Shown: positions 10,201 to 17,647 of the stretch, in pieces
How the letters are laid out: each line of letters begins with the position of its first letter
Position numbering within the stretch: the stretch's first letter is position 1
Assembly (NCBI RefSeq): GCF_002165575.1
Contig: NZ_MXQF01000034.1
Location: forward strand, 1 to 49,993
Direction: 5' to 3'
DNA from: Pseudoalteromonas sp. A601
Lineage (GTDB): Bacteria; Pseudomonadota; Gammaproteobacteria; Enterobacterales; Alteromonadaceae
Length of the DNA: 49,993 bases
Made by a program: the position numbers and the translations under genes
Notes under the pieces: model-generated
Databases searched by the model: none
What the model was told of the DNA's origin: nothing
Seen by the model: only the letters and a program-made list of their open reading frames with translations

Positions 10201-10386
10201 TGTCCACCACTTTGCTTCATACGCATTATCTTGCGCTTGAACTTGGCTTCCTCCTGTATGGGTTTGACCTGCTTGCCAGGTTGTTAATGCGCTGCAATCT
10301 ACAGCTGCATGTGCACTTAAGCCTATCGCACTAAGTGATAAAGCACTTAGTTTGAAAGCATTTTTTATTATATTACGTGAGCTCAT
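7210..10386 (-). CDS. Multidomain GH18 chitinase with N- and C-terminal CBM5/12 modules
   Basis: First gene of the chitin operon, 1058 residues. The start is fixed by a strong GGAGGAG 5 nt upstream of the ATG. Layout: signal peptide (~1-28), CBM5/12 (~30-78, AKWWTQSNP), two Ig/PKD-like domains (~92-185, ~190-280), GH18 barrel (~320-790) with DGVDIDYEYP and catalytic Glu483, a chitinase-C type carbohydrate-binding domain (~850-970, FTNNSNLDLSGAKISF), a Gly/Thr/Asp linker, and a second CBM5/12 (~1000-1058, AKWWTSSEP). It is a secreted endo- or exo-acting chitinase distinct from the ChiA-type enzyme downstream, so the operon pairs two different GH18 types with an LPMO. Named chiA, chiB or chiC in different marine strains; I give no symbol. 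Confidence 0.92.
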   Translation of the reverse strand: MSSRNIIKNAFKLSALSLSAIGLSAHAAVDCSALTTWQAGQTHTGGSQVQAQDNAYEAKWWTQSNPVENAGQWQEWKNLGACDSAVTENEIPTVTALAPADGSQFADKDSVVMSAQATDLDGSVVSVEFFVDGNSVAVDNTAPFSTSWDAVAGTHQISAVATDDKGASSAEVVNTVSVSDAVIIDPVNQAPVASISFSTLPDQLIVGSQVVFALSGSDSDGQVTALSFAANGVDVHQASSASSSYAWQATALGQATFTLTVTDNEGATAQTTKVLTVVEENTGPITDTDCRPQGLYQTPGVNTPYCTVYDTDGREIMGADHPRRVIGYFTSWRNGANGQPSYLVNDIPWDKITHINYAFAHVDANNKVSIGDPNSANNPATNMEWPGVVGAEMDPEFAYKGHFNLLNKYKKQHPHVKTLVSVGGWAETGGYFDETGRVQSGGFYTMTTNADGSVNHAGINAFAKSSVEFIEKYGFDGVDIDYEYPSSMNDSGHPDDFPISNARRAGLNASYQVLMKKLREELDIAGEAAGKHYLLTIASPSSGYLLRGMETFQTVKYLDYVNIMSYDLHGAWNSHVGHNAALFDTGLDSELAQWNVYGTKEFEGIGYLNTDWAVRYFRGAMSAGRINIGLPYYTRGFKDVSGGTNGLWGQAALPNQADCAKGTGVGEKNKCGNGAVGIDNLWHDKNDVGEEMAAGSNPLWHVKNLENGIVGSYLGVYGLTPEADVNDQLTGTYARHYDSVAVAPWLWNADKKVFLSIEDEESMATKVDYVINNGLGGIMFWELAGDFDYDSAKGEYFMGSTLTSLAYDKFNQSGVAYDVHGGNPNFTVPAEAVDVTFDAKDFPIGDDNYPISPTFAFTNNSNLDLSGAKISFDVPVSTSAIFKSNWNAQEKLGMAVEVNGSNAAGNNIGGYENEFHRFSITLNNEWGGEPKDFSAGATVNAQVMYYMPITGPSNFTIEKDGKVYAFKAEYPMLPDATPGNGGGDTGGGTGGDTSGTCEGLAIADIAVYPNFSQTDWAGNPSHATGGDLMVHNNGVYKAKWWTSSEPGTTADWTKSCSL

Positions 10387-10728
10387 TTGCTCCTCCGCCC
10401 AGGGGTTAAAAATAACATTTAATTTACAACTATCACCAAAACTAACACAACTTACCTATACGTCAACAAAAACGATAAAATAACAGGATCAATTAAAACA
10501 AAAAAACAGCACAAAAAAGCGACCAAAGAAATAAAAAAACATACTTTAGGATTGATTTAAAAATCACCTCGTATAAAGAACAGGTAATTTCGCACATTAA
10601 AAATGAACACACCGTTAATAAGGTGTTAACCCTGTAGTGCGGGTATTTTCAAGGTGTGTAGCCACCTTTACGGGGACGTAAAGTGAGTTAGCTGAACAAA
10701 AAGAAGAATTATTGTAGTATATATAACC
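10387..10728 (-). promoter_or_regulatory. Leader/promoter region of the chitin operon with two overlapping hairpins
   Basis: A gene-free stretch upstream of the first chitinase. It holds the GGAGGAG ribosome site next to 10386. Near 10607-10626 there is an inverted repeat ACACC/GGTGT with an 8-nt spacer. It also holds two mutually exclusive 6-bp hairpins: AAGGTG/CACCTT (10651-10668) and CTTTAC/GTAAAG (10666-10683), which share three bases. I see no convincing sigma-70 hexamer pair and no recognisable riboswitch. The hairpins could be an operator, part of a leader, or chance. Confidence 0.35.
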
Positions 10729-10767
10729 AAAAAAACCGGCTTAGAAAAAGATTGTCTAAGCCGGTTT
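10729..10767 (-). terminator. Strong rho-independent terminator after arfA
   Basis: A perfect 13-bp stem: AAACCGGCTTAGA (10733-10745) pairs with TCTAAGCCGGTTT (10755-10767), loop 9 nt. On the minus strand it is followed by a T-run, so it ends arfA transcription 45 nt beyond the stop and insulates the chitin operon promoter. A shorter T-run on the other side would allow weak bidirectional use. Confidence 0.85.
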
Positions 10768-10811
10768 CAATTTTTGTTATTGTTGAAAGTGCTATTTGAT
10801 CACAACTTTAA

Positions 10812-11012
10812 TTAAGCGGCGATTAAATAGGACTCTCGACCTACATGTTTATTGTTACGTTGATATGACCCCTTGCCTTTTTTAGCTTTAACAATTTGTG
10901 GTTTAAATATTTTAGAGGTAACTAATGCCGCTAATGCATTATCACGGATAACACCACGACCGGTATCTACCGAGTAATTTTGAGGCTGTTTGCCTCGTTT
11001 TTGTTTCTTCAT
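10812..11012 (-). CDS. arfA: Alternative ribosome-rescue factor A
   Basis: A 66-residue basic protein starting MKKQKRGKQPQNYSV. The core GVIRDNALAALV and the run KAKKGKGSYQR are the hallmark of ArfA (E. coli: IKDNAIEALL and KKGKGSYMR). ArfA enters ribosomes stalled on non-stop mRNA and recruits RF2 when tmRNA is lacking. The start at 11012 has GGAAG 5 nt upstream and agrees with the family; the frame is open 32 codons further upstream, but that part is hydrophobic and unlike ArfA. In E. coli the arfA ORF carries an internal hairpin that makes its own mRNA non-stop; I see no comparable hairpin inside this ORF, only the terminator after it. arfB, a second backup rescue factor, lies at 20064. 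Confidence 0.9.
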   Translation of the reverse strand: MKKQKRGKQPQNYSVDTGRGVIRDNALAALVTSKIFKPQIVKAKKGKGSYQRNNKHVGRESYLIAA

Positions 11013-11053
11013 AACGCTTCCAGTTTTATAAATAAGAAATAATAAATAGATAA

Positions 11054-11074
11054 CAAGCACGCTCATCGTGCTTG
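11054..11074 (-). terminator. Probable terminator of the azurin gene
   Basis: CAAGCACG (11054-11061) pairs with CGTGCTTG (11067-11074) around a 5-nt loop; the minus-strand 3' side is T-rich but not a clean T-tract. It lies between azurin and arfA. Confidence 0.5.
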
Positions 11075-11133
11075 CTGCGGATTGTAGGGGTAAATAGCTT
11101 ATTTGCAACTAACTTTTACAAATTTTTTTCAGC

Positions 11134-11574
11134 TTAAATTAGTTTGAACTCTCCTTGCATCACAGCAAAATGGCCAGGAAAAGAACAAAAAAATTTATAA
11201 GATTGCTCAGCACTTAATTGCTCAATTGAAAACTCAATCGTCGTTGACTCACCGCCGCCCACAACGTTTGTTACAGCTAAAACCCTTGGGTCGTTTGTTG
11301 GAACATAACTGTTATCAACACCGGCTTGCATGCCTGCAATGGCAACATCCTTAACGTCTGCATTAGCAGTTAATACCCAGTTATGGCCCATAATATTAAT
11401 TGGTAATTGGCCTGTATGAGTGAGTGTTAATTTAACGCTTTTACAACTTTTATCTACTTCGAGTGATTTACTCGAAAATTGCATTGCATCATTTGCAGAA
11501 ATACTCAGGTCACAACTCGCTCTCGCAGCATACGAGAACACTAAAGAGCCAAATAAGAAGAGAGATTTAAACAT
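11134..11574 (-). CDS. azu: Azurin (type 1 blue copper protein)
   Basis: A 146-residue precursor. The ATG at 11574 has AAGG 7 nt upstream; a TTG two codons earlier is less likely. The signal peptide MFKSLFLFGSLVFSYAARAS ends just before CDLSISAND. The copper site is complete: His in MGHNWVL, then Cys, His and Met in FFCSFPGHFAVMQGEF. The family's disulfide pair (CDLSI and SCKSVK) is also present. Azurin is a soluble periplasmic electron carrier, for example to cytochrome c peroxidase or nitrite reductase. The promoter upstream contains a good Fur-box match, suggesting iron-dependent repression. A probable terminator follows at 11054-11074, so the gene is likely monocistronic. Confidence 0.93.
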   Translation of the reverse strand: MFKSLFLFGSLVFSYAARASCDLSISANDAMQFSSKSLEVDKSCKSVKLTLTHTGQLPINIMGHNWVLTANADVKDVAIAGMQAGVDNSYVPTNDPRVLAVTNVVGGGESTTIEFSIEQLSAEQSYKFFCSFPGHFAVMQGEFKLI

Positions 11575-11607
11575 AAGCAAACCTTAAATAAGAATAATTA
11601 CCAATAG

Positions 11608-11636
11608 ACTATACTGATATTAATTCTCATTCAATG
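11608..11636 (-). promoter_or_regulatory. Azurin promoter with embedded Fur box
   Basis: On the minus strand a -35-like CATTGA (11631-11636) and a -10 TATAGT (11608-11613) are 17 nt apart. The spacer holds TGATATTAATTCTCA (11615-11629, plus-strand reading), which matches the 7-1-7 Fur consensus TGATAATNATTATCA at 12 of 14 positions. A repressor bound here would block the promoter. Fur binding itself is an inference. Confidence 0.6.
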
Positions 11637-11658
11637 TTCGCGATGTGAAAGTTAATGA

Positions 11659-14196
11659 TTAAAAGCTAAAACTTACTTTTGCATAATAAGTCATACCATC
11701 AAAACCATACGGTAGTGCTCTTACAGGGTATTTAAATGCTTGATTAGTTATAAAATCAAGTGCTTCATCTTGGCCTAACTCATCAGGCGTTACATCAAAT
11801 AAATTATCTACGCCCACGTTCAAGGTAAGGGATTCACTTAATTCATAACCAAAGTTCACATCAACTAATACAGCCGATTCAACAACGCTAGTATCTTTAA
11901 ACTCTCCCGTTGGCGATAACTCATCAGGTAAACCAATGTGATCATTACCAAAGTACTTAACATCTGTTTTGCCAAAGTAGTTAAACCGCAGCATGGCACT
12001 CATTGCATCACGTTCATAATCAAACGTTAGTGTGCCACGCTCTCCAGGCTGTCCATCGGTTAAAAAGCTACGTTGAATATCATCAAGTGCAATACTTTCT
12101 GGGATCCCTTCTGGTGCGTTCACATTATCAATTTCAGTTTTATTTAAGTTACCCGCAAAAGTCGCAGAGAAATTACCGTCATATAAGTCGGTGCGGTATG
12201 AGGCAATAATATCCACGCCTTTTGTTGTCGAATCCACTGAATTTGAAAAATACGCAGCTTGATCTGCACCGGTTTGCTCAAGCGCAACAACGGCTTCGGG
12301 GCTAAATGCCACATCACTCGCTGATAAGAAGCTACCAAGAGTAATACGATCTTTAATCGCAGTATGATAAAAATCAACAGTAAGTGATAACTCACTACTA
12401 ACATCATAAACAAAGCCAAAGCTTATATTCTCTGAGCTTTCTAGCTCTAAACTTTCAACACCAAGTGCTGCGGGAAAATCAGAGCCCGCAGTCGCAATAA
12501 ATGATTGCTCAAGTACGCCACCCGCGCCTAAGTTTGTAGTGTAAGCAGTATAAGCACTTTGTTGTAGTGATGGTGCTCTAAAACCTGTAGATACTGCACC
12601 CCGAATTGAGAAATCATCAGTAAACTCAAAACGTGAGGCTAATTTACCAATTAAATCATCTCCCGCATCAGAAAAGTCTTCATAGCGGATAGCTGCGCTA
12701 ATATTCCACGCATCGGTGATCATGGTTTCTGCATCAGCATAAAATGCAAAGCTGTCGCGGCTTTGTTTATTAGACGCCTCAGGACGTAAACCATTGTATG
12801 CTTGAAATCCGCACTCAGCAAACTGACTCGCGTCATTGACTGCTGGATATGAGGTATCCATATTTGCCAAACCACATGCATATGATGCTTCATCACCAGG
12901 CACTATTTGATAGTTTTCTTTACGGTATTCAGCGCCGAATGACAGATAAATGGGCTCACTACGACCAATATCAATAATGCCATTAATATCGGCATTGACT
13001 GTAGTTTGATCAAAACGGAAGCCACCTGAATACCCACCATTAGGGCCAGAATTAGCCGCAATGTCGGCGTCACTGGCATCTGGGTTATTGAATACATACT
13101 CAGCGGCGTAAGAGGCATTTAACGTATTCCGAGAAGTAAAGTCATATTGGTTTTCACCATAAACTGTGGATACATCGTATCCCCAATCTGGATTGATTTC
13201 CCCTTTAACCCCGACTGCTAATGAAATATCCTCAGCTTCATTATAAATACGCGGTAAAAAACCATCACTGTATACTTGCGTTACATTTTTTGCCGCAACA
13301 TCAAAATTACGGTAAAAGCCATTACCAAGTGCCGAACGCTCAGAATAACCACCAAATGAATACAACTCAGTGTCACCCATCGGCAAAGACATATTATAAA
13401 ATAATGAGGTAAATTCACTGGCTGAGTTACCTTGGCCCCAACGTACATCATCGGATAAAGTGCCAAATGGCACATCTGACGAGCCACCTATATCTCGCTC
13501 TGCTCGGTTAGTACCATCGGCATCGCGATATTCAAGTGATAAATTAATAAACCCGCCTTCATCACCTAAATCAAAACCACGATTTAACCCCATTGATACC
13601 GTATCGCCATCACCTTCACCCGTGCTGCCCATTTGCACATAGCCTGTGGTAATACCCGTTGAGTCATTTAATGAAAGGTTGATCACACCCGCAATTGCAT
13701 CTGAACCATAACGTGCAGCGGCACCATCACGTAATACTTCAACACCATTTAATGCAGATAATGGTATAGCATTCATATCAGTACCCGCGGCCCCTGCTCC
13801 CACGGTGCCCACAAGGCCAAAAATTGATTGATTATGGCGACGTTTACCATTTACTAAAACCAAGGTTTGATCGGGTTGTAACCCTCGCAATGTCGCAGGG
13901 CGGAACAGATCCGAGCCATCTGATACTTGAGTACGAGAAAAGTTAAATGAAGGCGCTGTCGCTTGCAAACTTTGGCCAAGTTCAGTAAAGCCACCTTTAT
14001 TTAATGTGTCAGCATCAATTAAATCAATTGGTGAAGATGACTCTGTCACGGTACGGTTTGATACCCGCGATCCTAAAACTGATATTTGCTCGATATTTTT
14101 ATCAGCTTGTACTTGCGCATCTTGCGCTAATATTGTTGGTGCAGTAAACGCTAAGCCAACGGCTACTGCAATAGTACTAAAACGAAGTGTTGTCAT
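11659..14196 (-). CDS. TonB-dependent outer-membrane receptor, substrate unknown
   Basis: An 845-residue receptor. The ATG at 14196 begins MTTLRFSTIAVAVGLAFTA, a signal peptide ending about residue 25; the frame continues 17 codons upstream into hairpin sequence and that start is rejected. A TonB-box-like segment (IEQISVLGSR) is followed by the plug domain (~45-170, ATLRGLQPDQTLVLVNGKRR, RDGAAARYGSDAIAGVINL) and a 22-strand barrel ending in a terminal Phe (YAKVSFSF). It lacks the extra N-terminal signalling domain of transducing receptors. No transporter or enzyme partner lies next to it, so the ligand cannot be inferred; receptors of this subgroup in marine bacteria often import glycans, peptides or siderophores. 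The leader has two long inverted repeats (14222-14309). Confidence 0.88.
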   Translation of the reverse strand: MTTLRFSTIAVAVGLAFTAPTILAQDAQVQADKNIEQISVLGSRVSNRTVTESSSPIDLIDADTLNKGGFTELGQSLQATAPSFNFSRTQVSDGSDLFRPATLRGLQPDQTLVLVNGKRRHNQSIFGLVGTVGAGAAGTDMNAIPLSALNGVEVLRDGAAARYGSDAIAGVINLSLNDSTGITTGYVQMGSTGEGDGDTVSMGLNRGFDLGDEGGFINLSLEYRDADGTNRAERDIGGSSDVPFGTLSDDVRWGQGNSASEFTSLFYNMSLPMGDTELYSFGGYSERSALGNGFYRNFDVAAKNVTQVYSDGFLPRIYNEAEDISLAVGVKGEINPDWGYDVSTVYGENQYDFTSRNTLNASYAAEYVFNNPDASDADIAANSGPNGGYSGGFRFDQTTVNADINGIIDIGRSEPIYLSFGAEYRKENYQIVPGDEASYACGLANMDTSYPAVNDASQFAECGFQAYNGLRPEASNKQSRDSFAFYADAETMITDAWNISAAIRYEDFSDAGDDLIGKLASRFEFTDDFSIRGAVSTGFRAPSLQQSAYTAYTTNLGAGGVLEQSFIATAGSDFPAALGVESLELESSENISFGFVYDVSSELSLTVDFYHTAIKDRITLGSFLSASDVAFSPEAVVALEQTGADQAAYFSNSVDSTTKGVDIIASYRTDLYDGNFSATFAGNLNKTEIDNVNAPEGIPESIALDDIQRSFLTDGQPGERGTLTFDYERDAMSAMLRFNYFGKTDVKYFGNDHIGLPDELSPTGEFKDTSVVESAVLVDVNFGYELSESLTLNVGVDNLFDVTPDELGQDEALDFITNQAFKYPVRALPYGFDGMTYYAKVSFSF

Positions 14197-14221
14197 GTGT
14201 GTTCGACCCTGTAATTCATCT

Positions 14222-14309
14222 TTGCTAGTGGATTGCAGCACTAGCAAGTTGATATAAAATTATTGTTTGGTTCGTTATTTAAAAATTTGCACTTTAAAGT
14301 TAAATAACG
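14222..14309 (-). promoter_or_regulatory. TonB receptor leader with two inverted repeats
   Basis: TTGCTAGTG (14222-14230) pairs with CACTAGCAA (14239-14247) across 8 nt. CGTTATTTAA (14273-14282) pairs with TTAAATAACG (14300-14309) across 17 nt. Both lie 26-113 nt upstream of the receptor start and could be mRNA hairpins or dyad operators. The remaining gap up to the terminator at 14433 is AT-rich with nothing else I recognise. Confidence 0.45.
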
Positions 14310-14432
14310 ACTTAGGAACATCCTAGCAACATCTGTATATAAAAAGAAACATATTTAGCTGCGGCGATGGTCGAAATATGCATTTTTTATCTAAATTTTT
14401 CATTATGGAATTATTTTGATTGAAATTTAGAC

Positions 14433-14462
14433 AAAAAAAGCATGATTATTCAAATCATGCTT
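14433..14462 (-). terminator. Terminator of the UPF0149 gene
   Basis: AAGCATGATT (14438-14447) and AATCATGCTT (14453-14462) form a perfect 10-bp stem with a 5-nt loop. On the minus strand it is followed directly by seven Ts, 30 nt after the UPF0149 stop. Confidence 0.85.
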
Positions 14463-14491
14463 AAGTGAAAATTTATTATAGAGCTACTCTA

Positions 14492-15142
14492 TTAACCCTC
14501 TTCTTCCCAAAGAGCGAGTTTTTCATCCTCAAGCATCAGTGCCATTGATGCAATCGACACTAAGCTTTCATCTAAACCTGCATATAAAACGTTAAAGCCA
14601 CTGTTTAATGTTTCTGGCTCAGGGTGTTCTTTCAGCGCGTCTGGCCACATTGCAAAAGTCGCAAGCAAATTTAAAGTCGCCTCAAAGTTGTCTATAAATA
14701 GTTGCCCATCAGTATCAACAGCAGCTTGCTGTTTATCAACATTCAGTAAAAAGTTAAAATCCTGCTGCCACACCTCTTGATTAACTAAATATGCCGCTAA
14801 ATAACCACTACACCATTGCTGCAATGGCTCACTCGGTGCCTGTGCATTAGTGTCATGCGGGTATATTTGCTTAAGTATATGAGTTTGCTCAACCTGCGCT
14901 TCAGTGACATTGTCTAGGACCGTGATCAACGCATCACGTTCTTTTGAATCATTCATTAGCAAGCTATAAGCTTGCTCATTATCATCTGCGATATAATTCG
15001 CAATCACTGATTCACCATAAAACTCTGAACATGCCAATAAACCGCTCATAAAACCTAAAACATGATGAGTATTTACTTGGTTTAGCTCAGTATGCTGGCG
15101 CAAAAAATCTTCAAGCACCAGAATGCTTTTCTCGTTGATCAT
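14492..15142 (-). CDS. UPF0149 (YecA/YgfB-like) family protein
   Basis: A 216-residue acidic, soluble protein. The two conserved blocks of UPF0149 are visible: HHVLGFMSGLLAC near residue 26 (family: HGFLTGLLC) and PLQQWCSGYLAAYL near residue 105. It ends in an acidic tail (LEDEKLALWEEEG). It has no SEC-C metal-binding tail, which many YecA proteins carry, so it is a tail-less member. The molecular role of the family is unclear. Transcribed alone, with a good terminator at 14433-14462. It is separated by about 100 nt from the histidine kinase gene upstream, which could share its transcript. Confidence 0.75.
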   Translation of the reverse strand: MINEKSILVLEDFLRQHTELNQVNTHHVLGFMSGLLACSEFYGESVIANYIADDNEQAYSLLMNDSKERDALITVLDNVTEAQVEQTHILKQIYPHDTNAQAPSEPLQQWCSGYLAAYLVNQEVWQQDFNFLLNVDKQQAAVDTDGQLFIDNFEATLNLLATFAMWPDALKEHPEPETLNSGFNVLYAGLDESLVSIASMALMLEDEKLALWEEEG

Positions 15143-15245
15143 AATTTAGTCCTGATTAATTTAACGTAAGCTCTAACTGCTTTACCACACTAGTGACTTA
15201 ATGGTTTAAATTCAAACAATTTTAAAAATAGTTTCTTAGAACAAC

Positions 15246-16199
15246 TTAATTACTAATAACTGGAAAGACACAGCGAACTTGAGTACCTTCATGCTCAGCA
15301 CTGTGTACTTCAATAATACCCTGATGGTCTGTAACCATAGTATAAACCATAGACATCCCCATACCAGTGCCCGTCCCAACAGGCTTGGTGGTAAAAAAAG
15401 GATTAAAAATCTGCATTTTTACCTCTTCACTCATACCACAACCGTTATCAGAAACCGTAATACTGATTTTCTCGTCTGCAAAACCTACAGCTACATGAAT
15501 ATGCCCTTTATCATGCAAAGCCATATCACAAGCATGCTTGGCATTAATCAATAGATTTACAACCACTTGATTTATACTCGCCAAATTACACCAGGTAAGC
15601 GGTAAAGGCCGGATATCTGTGCTCACTTTGCAGCTACTCAACTGGTTTTTTAATAATTTAAGCGCATTTTTAACACTGTCACTCATATCCGCGAGCTGTT
15701 TTTCATTATTACTCGGACTGGCAAAGTTAAGTAAGTTACGCACAATAGTATTAATTCGTCGCAGGCCCTCGCTGCTGTCATCTATTAATTCTTGAACATC
15801 CTCACGTATCTGACTAAATGACTGCGGTGTTTGTATTTGTATTAGCGCTGTTTTAAGTTCAGTTTCAGTGAGTTCACCCGCTATAAACTCATGATTTAAT
15901 TTAAGTAGCTTATCTAAGACTAAACGGGTGCCTTGTAAGCACTCAATATTACTCATTGCATAGGCTAGCGGGTTATTTATTTCATGGGCGATGCCAGCAG
16001 ATAGAGTCCCTAAAGTGGCCATTTTTTCTGCTTGAATAAATAGCTGTTGTTGATGCTCTAGATCAGCAACCTTTTTCACCAACTCTTGATTCAACGCGTA
16101 CAAAACACGGCTTTTGTCTTCAACGAGTTGTTCTGCTTGCATTCTCGCTGAACGCTCTCGTAAGTACGCTTGTTGGTAGTCTTCGTTATTATCAGTCAT
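15246..16199 (-). CDS. Soluble sensor histidine kinase
   Basis: A 317-residue kinase with no membrane segment. Residues ~5-60 form a coiled coil (LRERSARMQAEQLVEDKSR). The HisKA motif GIAHEINNPLAY places the phosphoacceptor at His72. A helical insert (~110-160) lies before the ATPase. The HATPase domain has its N box in NLLINAKHACD, its G1 box in DNGCGM and its G2 box in GTGTGMGMSM. With no sensor domain except the coiled coil, it probably receives its signal from a partner protein. It lies 234 nt downstream of the HDOD gene on the same strand, and close to a divergent response regulator (17648) that has an intact receiver and is the obvious partner candidate. Confidence 0.9.
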   Translation of the reverse strand: MTDNNEDYQQAYLRERSARMQAEQLVEDKSRVLYALNQELVKKVADLEHQQQLFIQAEKMATLGTLSAGIAHEINNPLAYAMSNIECLQGTRLVLDKLLKLNHEFIAGELTETELKTALIQIQTPQSFSQIREDVQELIDDSSEGLRRINTIVRNLLNFASPSNNEKQLADMSDSVKNALKLLKNQLSSCKVSTDIRPLPLTWCNLASINQVVVNLLINAKHACDMALHDKGHIHVAVGFADEKISITVSDNGCGMSEEVKMQIFNPFFTTKPVGTGTGMGMSMVYTMVTDHQGIIEVHSAEHEGTQVRCVFPVISN

Positions 16200-16433
16200 T
16201 TTTTAGCACTGATTTATAAAAAATATCTAACACACACATCTCATCGCCTCGGTGTTGACACTTAGGATGCTCTATTTTTATTTGCATATTAAAATTAACG
16301 CCTCAAAATGCTGATATTGACTAACGACCACTTGATAGTGATGCATTAAATGAGTAAACAAGTGCATTCCAAAAAGCCATATTTCGATGTTTTAATACTA
16401 AACTCTCTAACGCCTGAAAAATACAACCTTTCA

Positions 16434-17537
16434 TTAGGGTACAAAATCTGAAATCAAATCTGACAAGCCCAATTCAGCCATAGCCTCTAGTTCACTCGGT
16501 GTAAAATCGATTTTCTGCTCCTCCACATACATTTTTGCCAAAAAGTGCACCGCCATTTCAATACTCGTCACCTGATTTAAATGATCTGGCAGCAACATAT
16601 TTTCTGTTATTGTTGGTGTAAATCCCCATAAATTAAGAATATATGCTGACACCAACTCTTGGTTTAAGAAGTGTGATTCACTAAACCCCTTTGCAAATAC
16701 AGTAAGTGCCATTGCACCAATGCCACTTAATAAGCCCAATATAAAAACGGTATCTTTTTGTTTCGCGGTTAAACCTAATTTAATGGCAAATTTACGGGCT
16801 TGATTTGCTTTAGCAAAAGCATCTAAGGTAATTTTAGCTAGTAGCTGCTCAGCTAATTGGTGTTGATAATGGTTATGTGCTTCAGTATGAATAACCAAAG
16901 CATGGCAAGCGGTAGTACCAATTCTTGCCAATGCCAGTTTAAGGTTAACGGTCTCACTAGAAAAACCTAAAAAAGCAGAATTAGCTATTTGAATCACTCT
17001 GCCGCTTAAAGCTGGCTCGTTAGAGATTAACTCAGCAATAATAGGAATTTCAACAGGGTTCGCTGCAAACGCCTCCATAATTGCTGTTATTTGCTGGCGC
17101 ATAACTGGCAAGTTTTTCATTTTACCAAGCAGCATTTTTGCTGGTGTATCAATCGGCAGAGCTTTGACTTGCGCTGTACAATTTATTACATGTCTTAGAT
17201 CTGCATGACTATATGGTTTAGCTAAACAAAAATGTATGTTGTCATCCAGCTGCCAATTCCACTCTTTTGACGTTACACCTTTTAATAAGCAACGAACAGT
17301 CAATGGACTCTGCTGTTGTAAAAAAACGAGCAATGCATGTGTGAATTGCTCATTTTCAACACTGACACTAATAAATGCGACATCAAAATATTTCTCTTTA
17401 AATAGTTGCTCATCCAGTTGTTGTTCGTTTATGAGAGTAATCTGCATTGATGAATCAACATTTTGTAATGCTTTACGCAACGCCCTTTGTAATAAAGGGT
17501 CGCTTTCAACAACAGCAATTCTGTGTAAGTCCTGCAT
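16434..17537 (-). CDS. HDOD-domain protein with degenerate receiver domain
   Basis: A 367-residue protein. The N-terminal ~125 residues have receiver-like layout (RIAVVESDPLLQRAL; CLAKPY with the conserved Lys-Pro), but the phosphoacceptor position reads FDVAFISV with Ser57 where Asp is expected, so it should not be phosphorylated. Residues ~135-340 are an HDOD domain (GKMKNLPVMRQQI, ANSAFLGF, LLSGIGAMAL), a non-catalytic relative of HD hydrolases used in signalling. It is divergent from the receiver/HD protein at 17648, and a histidine kinase follows downstream, so the three probably form a signalling module. Output and signal are unknown. Confidence 0.85.
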   Translation of the reverse strand: MQDLHRIAVVESDPLLQRALRKALQNVDSSMQITLINEQQLDEQLFKEKYFDVAFISVSVENEQFTHALLVFLQQQSPLTVRCLLKGVTSKEWNWQLDDNIHFCLAKPYSHADLRHVINCTAQVKALPIDTPAKMLLGKMKNLPVMRQQITAIMEAFAANPVEIPIIAELISNEPALSGRVIQIANSAFLGFSSETVNLKLALARIGTTACHALVIHTEAHNHYQHQLAEQLLAKITLDAFAKANQARKFAIKLGLTAKQKDTVFILGLLSGIGAMALTVFAKGFSESHFLNQELVSAYILNLWGFTPTITENMLLPDHLNQVTSIEMAVHFLAKMYVEEQKIDFTPSELEAMAELGLSDLISDFVP

Positions 17538-17647
17538 CTAACTCTTATAAATGATTACTTTTTATAAAATTAGCACACTTTAATTTTTTTTCACGTTTAT
17601 AAAAACGGTTTCCCACGCTATGTTTAAATAATAGTCTGGAGGTTTAT

